A stretch of 64,000 nt of DNA from Devosia sp. SD17-2 (GTDB lineage Bacteria; Pseudomonadota; Alphaproteobacteria; Rhizobiales; Devosiaceae). A model generated the notes under the pieces. That model searched no databases. It worked only from the letters and a program-made list of their open reading frames with translations, and was not told where the DNA came from. The stretch is taken from assembly GCF_029201565.1 (NCBI RefSeq), contig NZ_CP104002.1, positions 2,249,001 to 2,313,000 of the forward strand. Reading direction: 5' to 3'. This document shows positions 51,743-59,992 of this stretch, in pieces. Both the position numbers and the translations under genes were made by a program. The number at the start of each line of letters is the position of its first letter. Within the stretch, counting starts at the first letter, position 1.

Positions 51743-52605
51743 GAGGCCCTCGCAAGGCGGCGGGAGATCAGCGCGCCGAGAACGCCGGCGAGGGCGAGGA
51801 ACATCAGCATGACAATGCCGAGTGCCGAGGCGAAAGGCCAGTCGAGCACCATGGCGGCCTGCTGGTAGGCGAGTGAGGCGAAGGTGATGACCTTACCCTG
51901 GCCCAGGATCTGCGGCGTGACGAAGGCGGTCAGCGCAGCGCAGAAAACGAGGAGGCTGCCGGCCACGATGCCCGGAAGCATCAGTGGCAGCAGCACTCGC
52001 CGCCAGACGACGAGTGGCGAAGCGCCAAGGGACATGGCGGCCATCTCATAGTCGTGCGGAATGCGTTCAATGGTGTTGATCAGCGGGAGGACCATCAGCG
52101 GCAGGAAGGCCTGGACGAGGCCGATGGTGACGCCGGTGATATTTCCGAGCAGCGGCAGGCTCGACTGGATAAGCCCCATGGATTTGAGCGCGCCATTGAT
52201 GAAGCCGAGCGGGCTCAAGAGATTGACGAGGCCCAAGGTCGGCAGCAGTGCGCCGCAGATCAGCGGCAGGATGGAAATGCCGATGAGAAGGCCCTTGGCT
52301 CGGCCGGCATGCAGCACGATCCAGCGCGCAAGTGGCAGGGCAAGAAGCAGGCAGACGAGGGTGACGAAGCCGCTCAGCCAAAGTGTCGTCCACAGACCGC
52401 CGAGATAATAGCTGTCGGTGAAGATGCGGACGTAATTGGCGAGGGTGAATGAGGTGTCGAGGCTGAGCGAGCCGGGAACCTGGCTCCAGAAGCTCAGCAC
52501 CACCAGAAACAGAAATGGCAGAACAAAGACACCGAACATCAGCACGGCCGCAGGCGCGACGAGAAGCGCCGTGGTGGTCGGGGAGATGTCCGGTGTCTGG
52601 TTCAA
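51739..52605 (-). CDS. ABC transporter permease (PotB-like)
   Basis: A 288-residue inner-membrane protein of the PotB type, with the first helix near residue 20, a long periplasmic stretch (FWSQVPGSLSLDTSFTLANYVRIF, core SFTLANYVRIF) and the EAA loop YEMAAMSLGASPLVVWRRVLLPLMLPGI (core AAMSLGASPLVV). It lies 23 bases after the binding-protein gene. Together with the PotC-like protein it forms the channel. Confidence 0.93.
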   Translation of the reverse strand: MNQTPDISPTTTALLVAPAAVLMFGVFVLPFLFLVVLSFWSQVPGSLSLDTSFTLANYVRIFTDSYYLGGLWTTLWLSGFVTLVCLLLALPLARWIVLHAGRAKGLLIGISILPLICGALLPTLGLVNLLSPLGFINGALKSMGLIQSSLPLLGNITGVTIGLVQAFLPLMVLPLINTIERIPHDYEMAAMSLGASPLVVWRRVLLPLMLPGIVAGSLLVFCAALTAFVTPQILGQGKVITFASLAYQQAAMVLDWPFASALGIVMLMFLALAGVLGALISRRLARAS

Positions 52606-52628
52606 TGCACTGTCCTAATTACGGTCGA

Positions 52629-53660
52629 TTACTGACCAAGGATCTGCTTGTTCCAGCGGTCGGTCCAATCGGAACGCTGGGTGATGACATATTCCCAGTC
52701 GAGCTGGAGCAGGCTGTCGACTTCTTCGGGCGTATTGATCACGCGAGCCGCTTCTTCATCGGACAGGACGACCTTGGAATTGGTCGGGCCGAAGTTCACC
52801 TGCTGTGCATATGCAGTCTGGGTATCAACGCCGAGCGCCAGATCGATGAACATCTGGGCCAGTTCAGGCTCTGGGCTGTTGGCAACCTGGCAGACCATGT
52901 CGCGCACGAGCACGGGACCCGGATCCTTCGGGAACACGAAACCGATACCTTCGTAATTCTCGAGGTTCGAAATCACATAGCCCGAAATCATCGGCGCGGC
53001 GGCGATTTCGCCGGCATCCATCAGGGTGAGAACTTCATCGAGGCTGTTGTAGGTCAGCATCGGGGCGCCGAGTTCTGCTAGCTTTGCGAAGGCTGCATCA
53101 GGGTTGGACTCGTCCACACCGGCAATACGTGCGGCCACGGCGAGCATGCCGTCGCCTTCCGAACTCGGGTAGGGGGCATAAGCCATCTTGCCCTTGAGCT
53201 CAGGGTTCCAGAGGTCTGCCCATTCGGGAGCCTCGGGGAAAACTGCCTTGCTGTAAGCAATGCCAAGGCCAACGAGGCTCATGGCATAGCAGCCATCGTT
53301 CATGCCGGCCCAGACATCGGCCGCGGCGGGAACGAGAGCGGCGTCAGGCGCAACGACGAGCCCTTCCTTGAGCGCGTTTGGCGCTTCATAGATGTTCTGG
53401 AAGGTCACATCCATGGTGGGGTTATTGCGCTCAGCGACCATCTTGGAGAGACGATCACCGCTGCCGCCGAGCAGAAATTCCACCTTGGCGCCTGTCTTGG
53501 CTTCGAGCGGGCCGGCAACATGTTCCTTGAGGAGGCGTTCGATATCGCCGCCCCAGGTGCCGACGACGAGAGTGCGGCCCGAGTAGTCCTGCGCGAAAGC
53601 CGGCAGGCACGGGAAAAGGCTCACTGCGGTCACTGCCGCGTAACAAGCGATGCGTTTCAT
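52629..53660 (-). CDS. ABC transporter substrate-binding protein (PotD/SBP_bac_8-like)
   Basis: A 343-residue periplasmic binding protein. Signal peptide MKRIACYAAVTAVSLFPCLPAFAQ; mature part begins DYSGRTLVVGTWGGDIERLL, as in PotD, FutA and ThiB relatives. Further family marks are MDVTFQNIYEAP, YSKAVFPEAPEWADLWNPELKG and the conserved late FGPTNSKVVL. ATG 53660 is chosen over 53687 because AGGGA precedes it and the signal peptide then starts at residue 1. Two cysteines in the mature part could form a disulphide. The ligand is not set by sequence; the COG0212 neighbour points toward thiamin-related molecules. Confidence 0.9.
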   Translation of the reverse strand: MKRIACYAAVTAVSLFPCLPAFAQDYSGRTLVVGTWGGDIERLLKEHVAGPLEAKTGAKVEFLLGGSGDRLSKMVAERNNPTMDVTFQNIYEAPNALKEGLVVAPDAALVPAAADVWAGMNDGCYAMSLVGLGIAYSKAVFPEAPEWADLWNPELKGKMAYAPYPSSEGDGMLAVAARIAGVDESNPDAAFAKLAELGAPMLTYNSLDEVLTLMDAGEIAAAPMISGYVISNLENYEGIGFVFPKDPGPVLVRDMVCQVANSPEPELAQMFIDLALGVDTQTAYAQQVNFGPTNSKVVLSDEEAARVINTPEEVDSLLQLDWEYVITQRSDWTDRWNKQILGQ

Positions 53661-53779
53661 AATTCCCTGCTGTGTTGATTTGGTCATAACGCTGATCCCG
53701 CGCCCACTCGCAAAGGCACGTTGGGCTCAGACTAGGCAGGGCACCCAGACAGGAAAAGTTGCCCATCCAATATAGGAGT

Positions 53780-53797
53780 CATAACTGATTGCTTATG
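53780..53797. promoter_or_regulatory. Possible LysR-type site at the end of the LysR gene
   Basis: CATAA at 53780-53784 and TTATG at 53793-53797 are inverted repeats separated by eight bases, overlapping the stop codon of the LysR gene and about 120 bases upstream of the binding-protein start. The form (short dyad with AT-rich arms) fits LysR-type sites. No TPP riboswitch sequence is recognisable in the rest of this gap. Confidence 0.42.
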
Positions 53798-54755
53798 GCC
53801 TATCGACGGGAACTGCCAAGACATCGCGCTCGCGGACCAGGCGTCGGATGGTGTCGCGTAGCCAGCGATGGTAGCGGCTGGACTGCGATCGCTCGTGCCA
53901 GAGGAGGTAGAAGGCCATAACCCCAAGCTCCTCAGGCATCAGAAGAATTTTGAGTTTTCCACCCTCGCTGACGTGCTCGGCATAGCGGCGACCGACCGTG
54001 AAGGCATGCTGTGTGCCAGCGAGCAATTGGGGGATGATGGCGTAATCGGGCACGGAGATGACGACACGCCGCTCATGGCCCAGCCGGGCCAGCATGCCGT
54101 CGATCGGGCTGATGGAGAGATCCTGCGGAGACGAGGGCGAGATGTGGCCAAGCCGGAGATAGTCTTCCAGCGTCAATTGCGTTCCGGCGGGGAAGGGATG
54201 GGACGCGCAGACAAGACAGGCGAGCTCGGCGGTCGCCAGGGGCATGTGCTTGAGATGGGGCGGCGGAACCGGCCAATTGCCAACAATGGCGTCTAGGCCC
54301 CCAGATTCGCGCTCGGTTTCGAGACCGCTCTGCAAGGTTGGAACGAAGAGCTCCAGTCGGCAGCGCGGTGCGATCCGGCTCAATTCGGTGATGAGATGGG
54401 GCACGAGGAAGAATTCGAAGGAGGTCGCTGCGGCGATGCGAATGGTGCGCTCTGAGGTGGCGGGGTCGAAGGTTTCGTCCGACTCCAGCAGCTCGACAAA
54501 ACCATTCATCAGCGCTTCGACCTGGGCCGAAACCAGCATTCCCTTCTCGGTGAGGACCATTTTCTGGCCGGACCGAACGAGGAGGGGGTCGCCGAAAATA
54601 TCGCGCAGTCTCCGCAGGATGGCGCTGATCGAGGGCTGGCTTTGTCCCAGTTGGGTGGCAACGCCGGAAACGCTTCGCACCGTCAGCAAGCGGCGCAGGA
54701 TATCGAGATCGTGCAAGCTGAGGCCGAAGAAGTTAGATCTGCCATTCATCGTCAT
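53793..54755 (-). CDS. LysR-family transcriptional regulator
   Basis: A 320-residue regulator. The N-terminal helix-turn-helix is LDILRRLLTVRSVSGVATQLGQSQPSISAILRRLRDIFGDPLLVR (core VATQLGQSQPSISAIL), with a linker helix, then a periplasmic-binding-like ligand domain from about residue 100 (RIAAATSFEFFLVPHL). It stands upstream of the PotABCD-like operon in the same direction, unlike the usual divergent placement, and is probably its activator. The start could also be the ATG two codons later. Confidence 0.92.
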   Translation of the reverse strand: MTMNGRSNFFGLSLHDLDILRRLLTVRSVSGVATQLGQSQPSISAILRRLRDIFGDPLLVRSGQKMVLTEKGMLVSAQVEALMNGFVELLESDETFDPATSERTIRIAAATSFEFFLVPHLITELSRIAPRCRLELFVPTLQSGLETERESGGLDAIVGNWPVPPPHLKHMPLATAELACLVCASHPFPAGTQLTLEDYLRLGHISPSSPQDLSISPIDGMLARLGHERRVVISVPDYAIIPQLLAGTQHAFTVGRRYAEHVSEGGKLKILLMPEELGVMAFYLLWHERSQSSRYHRWLRDTIRRLVRERDVLAVPVDRP

Positions 54756-55060
54756 ACCAGCTCACCAATGCTGCCTGATCGCCCCAACCGATCGGGGCCG
54801 GGGAGCGCCCTGTCTGCCACACAGCAGCGTCACCTAACCATGGTGTTATACGCTCTCGATTATGGCCTGGGTGTTGTTTCCACAGCCGCAATGGGCGCTT
54901 GGCTGAGAGTGCTCGTGCAGTTGGCAGGAGCATCATGCCTCTCCGACCTTGACCGGTCTCAGGGCGTCGACGGCGAGGGAGGTCGCTGCGGTTGAACGAC
55001 TTCCCTGACCATAACTCGGTTGCCGCGCCAGTCGGCCACAACGTTTCCTCGTTTCCCCTG
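54756..55060. other. Non-coding stretch upstream of the LysR gene
   Basis: About 305 bases between the LysR and MarR genes, both transcribed leftward. Reading frames here look like shadows, with no recognisable protein. A short stem CCCC/GGGG lies near 54783-54798. The LysR promoter should be here. Confidence 0.5.
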
Positions 55061-55507
55061 CTAGCGGCCGGTTCTGCTGACGTTGCCCATCGAGTCGACA
55101 ACTTTCCCCAGAAGTGCGTTCAACTGATCAACCTCCGACGGCGCCAGGCATTGCACCAAGCGCTCCTGTGACCGCTGCACCACCGGATCGGCCACCGCAA
55201 GCACGCTGGAACCCTCGTCCAACAGGGTCAGGAGCTTCGCTCTTCTATCGATGCTGCTTGCGACACGGGTGATCAGACCCTTTTCGGCAAGCCTGTCGAT
55301 GACGCCGCTGATTGTCGTGCGATCATAGGCGATCAGACCGGCCAGGGTCACCTGATCAATTTCCGGGTTGTCCCGTATCGCGACCAGCGCCGCATACTGG
55401 ATCGGGGTCAGCGGCAATCCGGCCTCCCGCATTTCCTGATCAAAAAGCGCATTCGAAATCTGATGGAAACGCCGGGCCAAGTGCCCTGGCAGGGCTTTCA
55501 AGTTCAC
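55061..55507 (-). CDS. MarR-family transcriptional regulator
   Basis: A 148-residue winged-helix repressor: NALFDQEMREAGLPLTPIQYAALVAI (core LTPIQYAALVAI) in helices 1-2, then LAGLIAYDRTTISGVIDRLAEKGLI as the DNA-reading helix and the wing ASSIDRRAKLLTL with the conserved DRR. GTG 55507 is chosen because GAGGAAG is 5 bases upstream; a TTG nine codons earlier overlaps the operator. A 23-bp palindrome directly upstream, in the gap to the divergent PBP gene, suggests it represses itself and the PBP-Ldt pair. The inducer is unknown. Confidence 0.92.
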   Translation of the reverse strand: MNLKALPGHLARRFHQISNALFDQEMREAGLPLTPIQYAALVAIRDNPEIDQVTLAGLIAYDRTTISGVIDRLAEKGLITRVASSIDRRAKLLTLLDEGSSVLAVADPVVQRSQERLVQCLAPSEVDQLNALLGKVVDSMGNVSRTGR

Positions 55508-55533
55508 GTGTTCTTCCTCGGCGCAATTTGACA

Positions 55534-55556
55534 AGCATGCTGATAATCAGCATGCT
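55534..55556. promoter_or_regulatory. MarR operator between MarR and PBP genes
   Basis: AGCATGCTGAT at 55534-55544 and ATCAGCATGCT at 55546-55556 form a perfect 11-bp inverted repeat around one A. It lies 26 bases upstream of the MarR start codon and about 70 upstream of the PBP start, the normal place for a shared MarR site. Confidence 0.83.
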
Positions 55557-55624
55557 AACTTTATTTCATGCATGAGCGCACATCGCGTTGTGCGGGCTGT
55601 CGACGGTCGGGGCCAGAGTAGTCA

Positions 55625-57406
55625 ATGCGTTTAACAAAAGCCTATTCCGCTGCCGTTCATAGCAGTGACGAAACAGGTATATCGATTACCATTTCCGGCA
55701 AACGCAAGGAAAACCTCGACGTCACCAAAGCTCGCCTCCGCATGGCGGTCTGGGTGATGATCCTGGCTTTCGGCGTTGTCGTCGGCCGCCTTGTCTGGTT
55801 CGGGACGCTGGAAGCGCCGCAACGCGTAGACGGGCGCGTCCTCAACGCGACGCTGGCTTCCCGCCCGACGATCCTGGATCGGAACGGCGTACCCATGGCC
55901 CTCGACATTCGCGCCCCATCGCTCTTTGCCGAGCCCAGGAACATCATCGACGTGGAGGAGGCCGCCCAGGCGATCACCAGGGTGCTGCCTCACCTTGATA
56001 CACGCTGGCTGCGGAAGCGCCTCGACAGCCAGAGCGGCTTCGCCTGGATCGCCAGGGAACTGACACCGCAGGTGGAAAAGGCGATGATGCACCAGGGAAT
56101 TCCGGGCCTGGATTTCCTGGTTGAAACAAGACGGTTTTATCCTGGCTTCCGCCAGGCAGCGCATGTTCTCGGAGGCGTCAACATCGACAATGGCGGCATT
56201 GCCGGCATTGAAGCCTATATCGACAAGGCGTTCGACCTCGACCTGCTCCATTCTATCGGATTGGCACGCGATACGGCAATGGAGCCCGTTCGCCTGTCAA
56301 TCGACATGCGTGTCCAGAACGTTCTTCATGCAGAGCTTGAAGATGCCATGATCCGTTACTCTGCCACTGCATCTGCCGGGGCTCTGGTTGACGTTCATAC
56401 CGGTGAAGTGATTGCGATGGCCTCGCTTCCCGATTTCGATCCCAATCAGCCAGCGACCATGCTGGAGAAGGGACGATTCAATCGGATCACCGCCGGCAAG
56501 TTCGAGCCTGCCTCGATCTTCAAGCCGGTGACAATCGCGGCTGCGCTGGACGCGGGGGCGATTACACTCGGCGACAGCGTCGATGCGCGCACGCCGGTTC
56601 GTTTCGGTCGGTTCGCCATCTCGGACTATTACGGCAAGCATCGGATGCTCACTGTCCCCGAGGTGCTCGTCTATTCCTCCAACATCGGCACCGTGCGCAT
56701 CGCGCAAGCCATGGGCAAGGACAAATTCAGGGCGTCCCTCACCCGAATGGGTTTTGACGCGGCACCGAAAATCGAGTTGCCGGAGGTCACCGCGCCCGTC
56801 GTTCCCAATCCTTTGTCGGAGGTCGCTGCAGCGACTATTTCCTTTGGCCACGGGCTGAGCGTCACGCCCATCCAGATGCTCAGAGCGACCGCAGCCCTCG
56901 TTAACGGCGGTTATCTGTTGCAACCCACACTGCTCAGGCAGGACGGGGACCAGAGCGCAGATCCGTCGAAGCGTGTCCTGAGTGCGAAGACGAGCCTGCA
57001 GATGCGCTACTTGCTTCGCCTCAATGCGTTGGAGGGATCAGCGCGTCGGGCCAATGCGCTCGCCGATGGCTTCCGGCTCGGCGGCAAGACGGGGACCGCG
57101 GAGAAGGTTGTGGCGGGCCGGTACTCCAACGATCTGGTTACGACCTTTTTCTCCTCGGCATTTCCATTGGATGCCCCTCGATTTGCCATGGTGATCATGG
57201 TGGACGAGCCCAAACCGGAAGCCCCAGGCACCGGAAGGACAGCGGCCTATAACGCTGGCGACATGACCGGCAGGATCATCGCGCGCGTCGCGCCGATGCT
57301 GAAAGTGCTGCCGTCGGACTGGGTGAACTTTCCTACCGCTGAGCTAACCGATGGGCCGATCGATGACGGCTTTATTCCACACGAAACGACAAGAGCACAG
57401 ATATGA
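55625..57406 (+). CDS. Class B penicillin-binding protein (FtsI/PBP3-like)
   Basis: A 593-residue D,D-transpeptidase with one N-terminal membrane helix (about residues 40-60), a PBP dimerisation domain with ATLASRPTILDRNGVPMA, and a transpeptidase domain. The active-site SxxK is Ser297-Ile-Phe-Lys300 (EPASIFKP), SxN is YSSNIGTV and KTG is GGKTGTAEK. EPASIFK departs slightly from the EPGSTFK of division FtsI, so it is likely a paralogue and not the essential FtsI, which would lie in the dcw cluster. It is divergent from the MarR gene and overlaps the Ldt gene by four bases. Confidence 0.92.
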   Translation: MRLTKAYSAAVHSSDETGISITISGKRKENLDVTKARLRMAVWVMILAFGVVVGRLVWFGTLEAPQRVDGRVLNATLASRPTILDRNGVPMALDIRAPSLFAEPRNIIDVEEAAQAITRVLPHLDTRWLRKRLDSQSGFAWIARELTPQVEKAMMHQGIPGLDFLVETRRFYPGFRQAAHVLGGVNIDNGGIAGIEAYIDKAFDLDLLHSIGLARDTAMEPVRLSIDMRVQNVLHAELEDAMIRYSATASAGALVDVHTGEVIAMASLPDFDPNQPATMLEKGRFNRITAGKFEPASIFKPVTIAAALDAGAITLGDSVDARTPVRFGRFAISDYYGKHRMLTVPEVLVYSSNIGTVRIAQAMGKDKFRASLTRMGFDAAPKIELPEVTAPVVPNPLSEVAAATISFGHGLSVTPIQMLRATAALVNGGYLLQPTLLRQDGDQSADPSKRVLSAKTSLQMRYLLRLNALEGSARRANALADGFRLGGKTGTAEKVVAGRYSNDLVTTFFSSAFPLDAPRFAMVIMVDEPKPEAPGTGRTAAYNAGDMTGRIIARVAPMLKVLPSDWVNFPTAELTDGPIDDGFIPHETTRAQI

Positions 57407-58077
57407 CACATGTTACGCGCCGGTTCTTCCTGACCGGCTCCGCAGCCATGCTTGCAACTTCGATTGCCGGCTGCACCACGACCGCTGGACCGGCTAAGTC
57501 AACTCAGGCGTCCGCAGGCTCCGGCAGATCCGTACCTCCAGATGTCGCGCTCATGTATGGCGCGGTGCTCGATGACCGCTTCCCCATACGCGCATCCAAC
57601 ATGGCTTTGGTTCCGGAGCGCTTCTGGCGACAGGAGGTCGCGGATCCGACCGGCGAACGACCGGGAACCGTGGTGGTCGATACCACCGACCGTTTTCTCT
57701 ATCATGTCGGAGATAATGGCCGTGCCATGCGCTATGGCGTCGGCATTGGCGCCGCGGGCTTTGCCTGGTCGGGGAGGGCGCACATCGCCTACAAACGCGC
57801 GTGGCCGACCTGGACACCGCCCTCCGACATGATCAAACGGCATCCCGAACTCGAGATCTATCGACATGGCATGGAGCCAGGCCCCGATAATCCGATGGGT
57901 CCGAGGGCGCTCTATATCCACAAGGGCAATCAGGACACTCTCTATCGCATTCATGGCAATTCTGACGAGCGCACGATCGGTCAGGCGATCTCGAGCGGGT
58001 GCGTCCGTCTGTTGCCGCAGGATATCATCCATCTGTACAACAGCGTTCGCAGCGGCTCCCCGCTGCTTGTCGTCTGA
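57403..58077 (+). CDS. L,D-transpeptidase (ErfK/YbiS family)
   Basis: A 224-residue cell-wall enzyme that forms 3-3 peptide cross-links or attaches proteins, insensitive to most penicillins. The N-terminus MTHVTRRFFLTGSAAML-ATSIAGC has a twin-arginine motif and a lipobox, so it should be a lipoprotein. The YkuD domain runs from about residue 85 (VVDTTDRFLYHVGD), with YIHKGNQDTLYRIHGN and the catalytic Cys in ISSGCVRLLPQDI. It overlaps the PBP gene by four bases (57403-57406) and would provide an alternative cross-linking route alongside it. Confidence 0.94.
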   Translation: MTHVTRRFFLTGSAAMLATSIAGCTTTAGPAKSTQASAGSGRSVPPDVALMYGAVLDDRFPIRASNMALVPERFWRQEVADPTGERPGTVVVDTTDRFLYHVGDNGRAMRYGVGIGAAGFAWSGRAHIAYKRAWPTWTPPSDMIKRHPELEIYRHGMEPGPDNPMGPRALYIHKGNQDTLYRIHGNSDERTIGQAISSGCVRLLPQDIIHLYNSVRSGSPLLVV

Positions 58078-58120
58078 GGGAGCAGCAGCCTCTTCTGGTA
58101 CCCGGGAGACTTGCATCCAG

Positions 58121-58143
58121 AATAGTTATGAATAATAACCATT
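58121..58143. promoter_or_regulatory. Possible operator upstream of the DUF3237 gene
   Basis: GTTAT at 58125-58129 and ATAAC at 58135-58139 are inverted, with outer AAT/ATT pairs at 58121-58123 and 58141-58143. It lies 20-43 bases before the DUF3237 start and is AT-rich. No regulator gene is adjacent, so the assignment is weak. Confidence 0.4.
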
Positions 58144-58163
58144 CAGGGTGAGGGGAACTGGCT

Positions 58164-58631
58164 ATGCTCGATCTGAAGGCTCCGAAGTTGCGGCCATTCT
58201 GTACGCTGGAGGTGGAGGCGGGGCCGCCGCGTGTGCTGGGCATGGGGCGGCTGGGGCAGCGGCGGATTATTCCGATTGCCGGGGGGCGTGTCAGCGGACC
58301 GAGGCTTAATGGCGTCATCCTGCCGGGAGGCGCGGACTGGCTGACCGTGAGCCATGACGGCGTGGCGGTGCTCGACGCGCGATATATGCTGCTGGCCGAG
58401 GACGGGGCGCTCATCGAGATTATCGACCAGGGGTTTCGGCACGGGCCGGAGGGGGTGATGAAGAGCCTCCTCGCCGGCGCCGATGTGGCCCCGGAGGATT
58501 ATTACATGCGCTCCTCGATCCGGCTCGAAAGCGGGGACGCGGCCTATGCCCATGTCAATCGGATGGTGTTTGTCGGCACCGGGGCCAAGACGCGCCAGGG
58601 CGTGCAGATCGACATCTATAGCGTCGAATAG
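58164..58631 (+). CDS. DUF3237 family protein
   Basis: A 155-residue beta-barrel-type protein. The segments GRRIIPIAGGRVSGPRLNGVILPGGADWLTV (core GGRVSGPRLNGVILPGGADW), then DARYMLLAEDGALI and YAHVNRMVFVGTG are typical of DUF3237, a family found next to aromatic-degradation genes. GAGGGG lies 8 bases before the start. It is followed by a flavin monooxygenase gene after 47 bases, and the two may form one transcript. No biochemical function is established. Confidence 0.87.
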   Translation: MLDLKAPKLRPFCTLEVEAGPPRVLGMGRLGQRRIIPIAGGRVSGPRLNGVILPGGADWLTVSHDGVAVLDARYMLLAEDGALIEIIDQGFRHGPEGVMKSLLAGADVAPEDYYMRSSIRLESGDAAYAHVNRMVFVGTGAKTRQGVQIDIYSVE

Positions 58632-58678
58632 GCCAAGCGCAGCGGCGACCTGAAAATTTGAGAATCACGCGGGGAAAT

Positions 58679-59962
58679 GTGTCTGAACCACATGTCATTA
58701 TAGCCGGGGGCGGCATTGGGGGGCTGGTGACAGCACTGACCCTGCAGCAGATCGGCGTGAAATTTTCCGTCTATGAGGCCGTGCGCGAGCTGGCGCCGCT
58801 GGGCGTTGGCATCAATATCCAGCCCAATGCGGTGCGCGAGTTGCAGGACCTCGGCATCGGCCCGGAGGCGCTGGACAGTGTCGGCCTGCCGGCGCGCGAA
58901 TGGGCGCTGGTGGGGCTCAAGGGCAATGACGTCTATTCCGAGCCCCGCGGGCTCGAGGCTGGCTATCACTGGCCGCAATATGCGGTGCATCGCGGGCGCT
59001 TCCACATGATGCTCTATCATATTCTGAAAGAGCGAGCCGGCGCTGACGTGGTCCGGACGGGACACAAGGTTACGGGATATGAACACAAGTGCGACGGCAC
59101 CGTTACCGCGCTCATCGAACGGGCCGATGGGACGCAATTGCGGGAAAATGGCACGATCCTGATTGCCGCGGACGGCATTCACTCGGCCGTGCGGGCCCGC
59201 ATGCACCCCCAGCAACCGCCCATCCACTGGGGCGGGGCGATCATGTGGCGCGGCACGACCATGGCCAAGCCGATCCGCACGGGCGCGTCCTTTGTGGGCC
59301 TCGGGACGCACAAGCAGCGCGTGGTGCTCTATCCCATCTCCCATCCCGATCCCGAGACGGGCCTGGCGATGATCAACTGGATCGCCGAGGTGGTGGTGGA
59401 CAAGGATGACGGGCGCTACAGCAATGGCTGGTTCCGCCCGGTCAAGGTGGAAGACTTCGCCCATCATTTTGCCAAATGGACTTATGACTGGCTCGATGTG
59501 CCCGACCTTTTGGCGCGCGCCGACGTGGCCTATGAAAACCCGATGATTGATCGCGACCCGGTGCCCACCTGGCAGGATGGCCCGGTGATCCTGATGGGCG
59601 ACGCGGCCCATGCCATGTATCCAACCGGCTCGAACGGGGCGAGCCAGGCGATCATGGATGCGCGCCATCTTGGGGCGGCGATGCTGGAGCATGGCGTCAC
59701 GCCGGCGGCGCTGCGGGCCTTTGACGCAAAATTCTGCGCGCCGATCTCAGAGCTGGTGCTGCGCAATCGCGGGGCGGGCCCGTTTGGCCTCCTCAATTTG
59801 ATCGACGAGCGCTGTGGCGGGGAGTTCGAGGACATCAACGATGTCGTGCCGGAGGCCGAACGCAATGCGTTCATGGCAAGATATAAAGCCGCAGCTGGCT
59901 TCGCCGTCGAACAACTGAACACCGCACCAGCCACCATTCCCCAAGGCCGAATGCTGCGCTGA
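58679..59962 (+). CDS. FAD-dependent monooxygenase
   Basis: A 427-residue class A flavoprotein hydroxylase similar to salicylate or 3-hydroxybenzoate hydroxylases. The FAD-binding GxGxxG is IIAGGGIGGLVTAL, the middle DG motif appears as LIAADGIHSAVRARM and the second FAD motif as LMGDAAHAMYPTGSNG. The GTG at 58679 is chosen over the TTG at 58658, as GGGGA lies just upstream and it gives the common MSEPHVIIAGGG start. The substrate is probably an aromatic acid, with NAD(P)H as donor. It follows a DUF3237 gene; the convergent neighbour is a broken isomerase gene. Confidence 0.91.
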   Translation: MSEPHVIIAGGGIGGLVTALTLQQIGVKFSVYEAVRELAPLGVGINIQPNAVRELQDLGIGPEALDSVGLPAREWALVGLKGNDVYSEPRGLEAGYHWPQYAVHRGRFHMMLYHILKERAGADVVRTGHKVTGYEHKCDGTVTALIERADGTQLRENGTILIAADGIHSAVRARMHPQQPPIHWGGAIMWRGTTMAKPIRTGASFVGLGTHKQRVVLYPISHPDPETGLAMINWIAEVVVDKDDGRYSNGWFRPVKVEDFAHHFAKWTYDWLDVPDLLARADVAYENPMIDRDPVPTWQDGPVILMGDAAHAMYPTGSNGASQAIMDARHLGAAMLEHGVTPAALRAFDAKFCAPISELVLRNRGAGPFGLLNLIDERCGGEFEDINDVVPEAERNAFMARYKAAAGFAVEQLNTAPATIPQGRMLR

Positions 59963-59992
59963 ACGGTGAGAACTTGAGTGTCGGCGGGATTG

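Noticed and set aside
53661..53792. TPP riboswitch upstream of the PotD-like gene
   Set aside because: Looked for because of the COG0212 neighbour. The conserved CTGAGA and ACCTGATCTGG-type segments are not present on the minus strand.
54733..55101. Possible leftward gene between LysR and MarR
   Set aside because: It overlaps the ends of both neighbouring genes and has no domain, good start or composition typical of coding DNA here.
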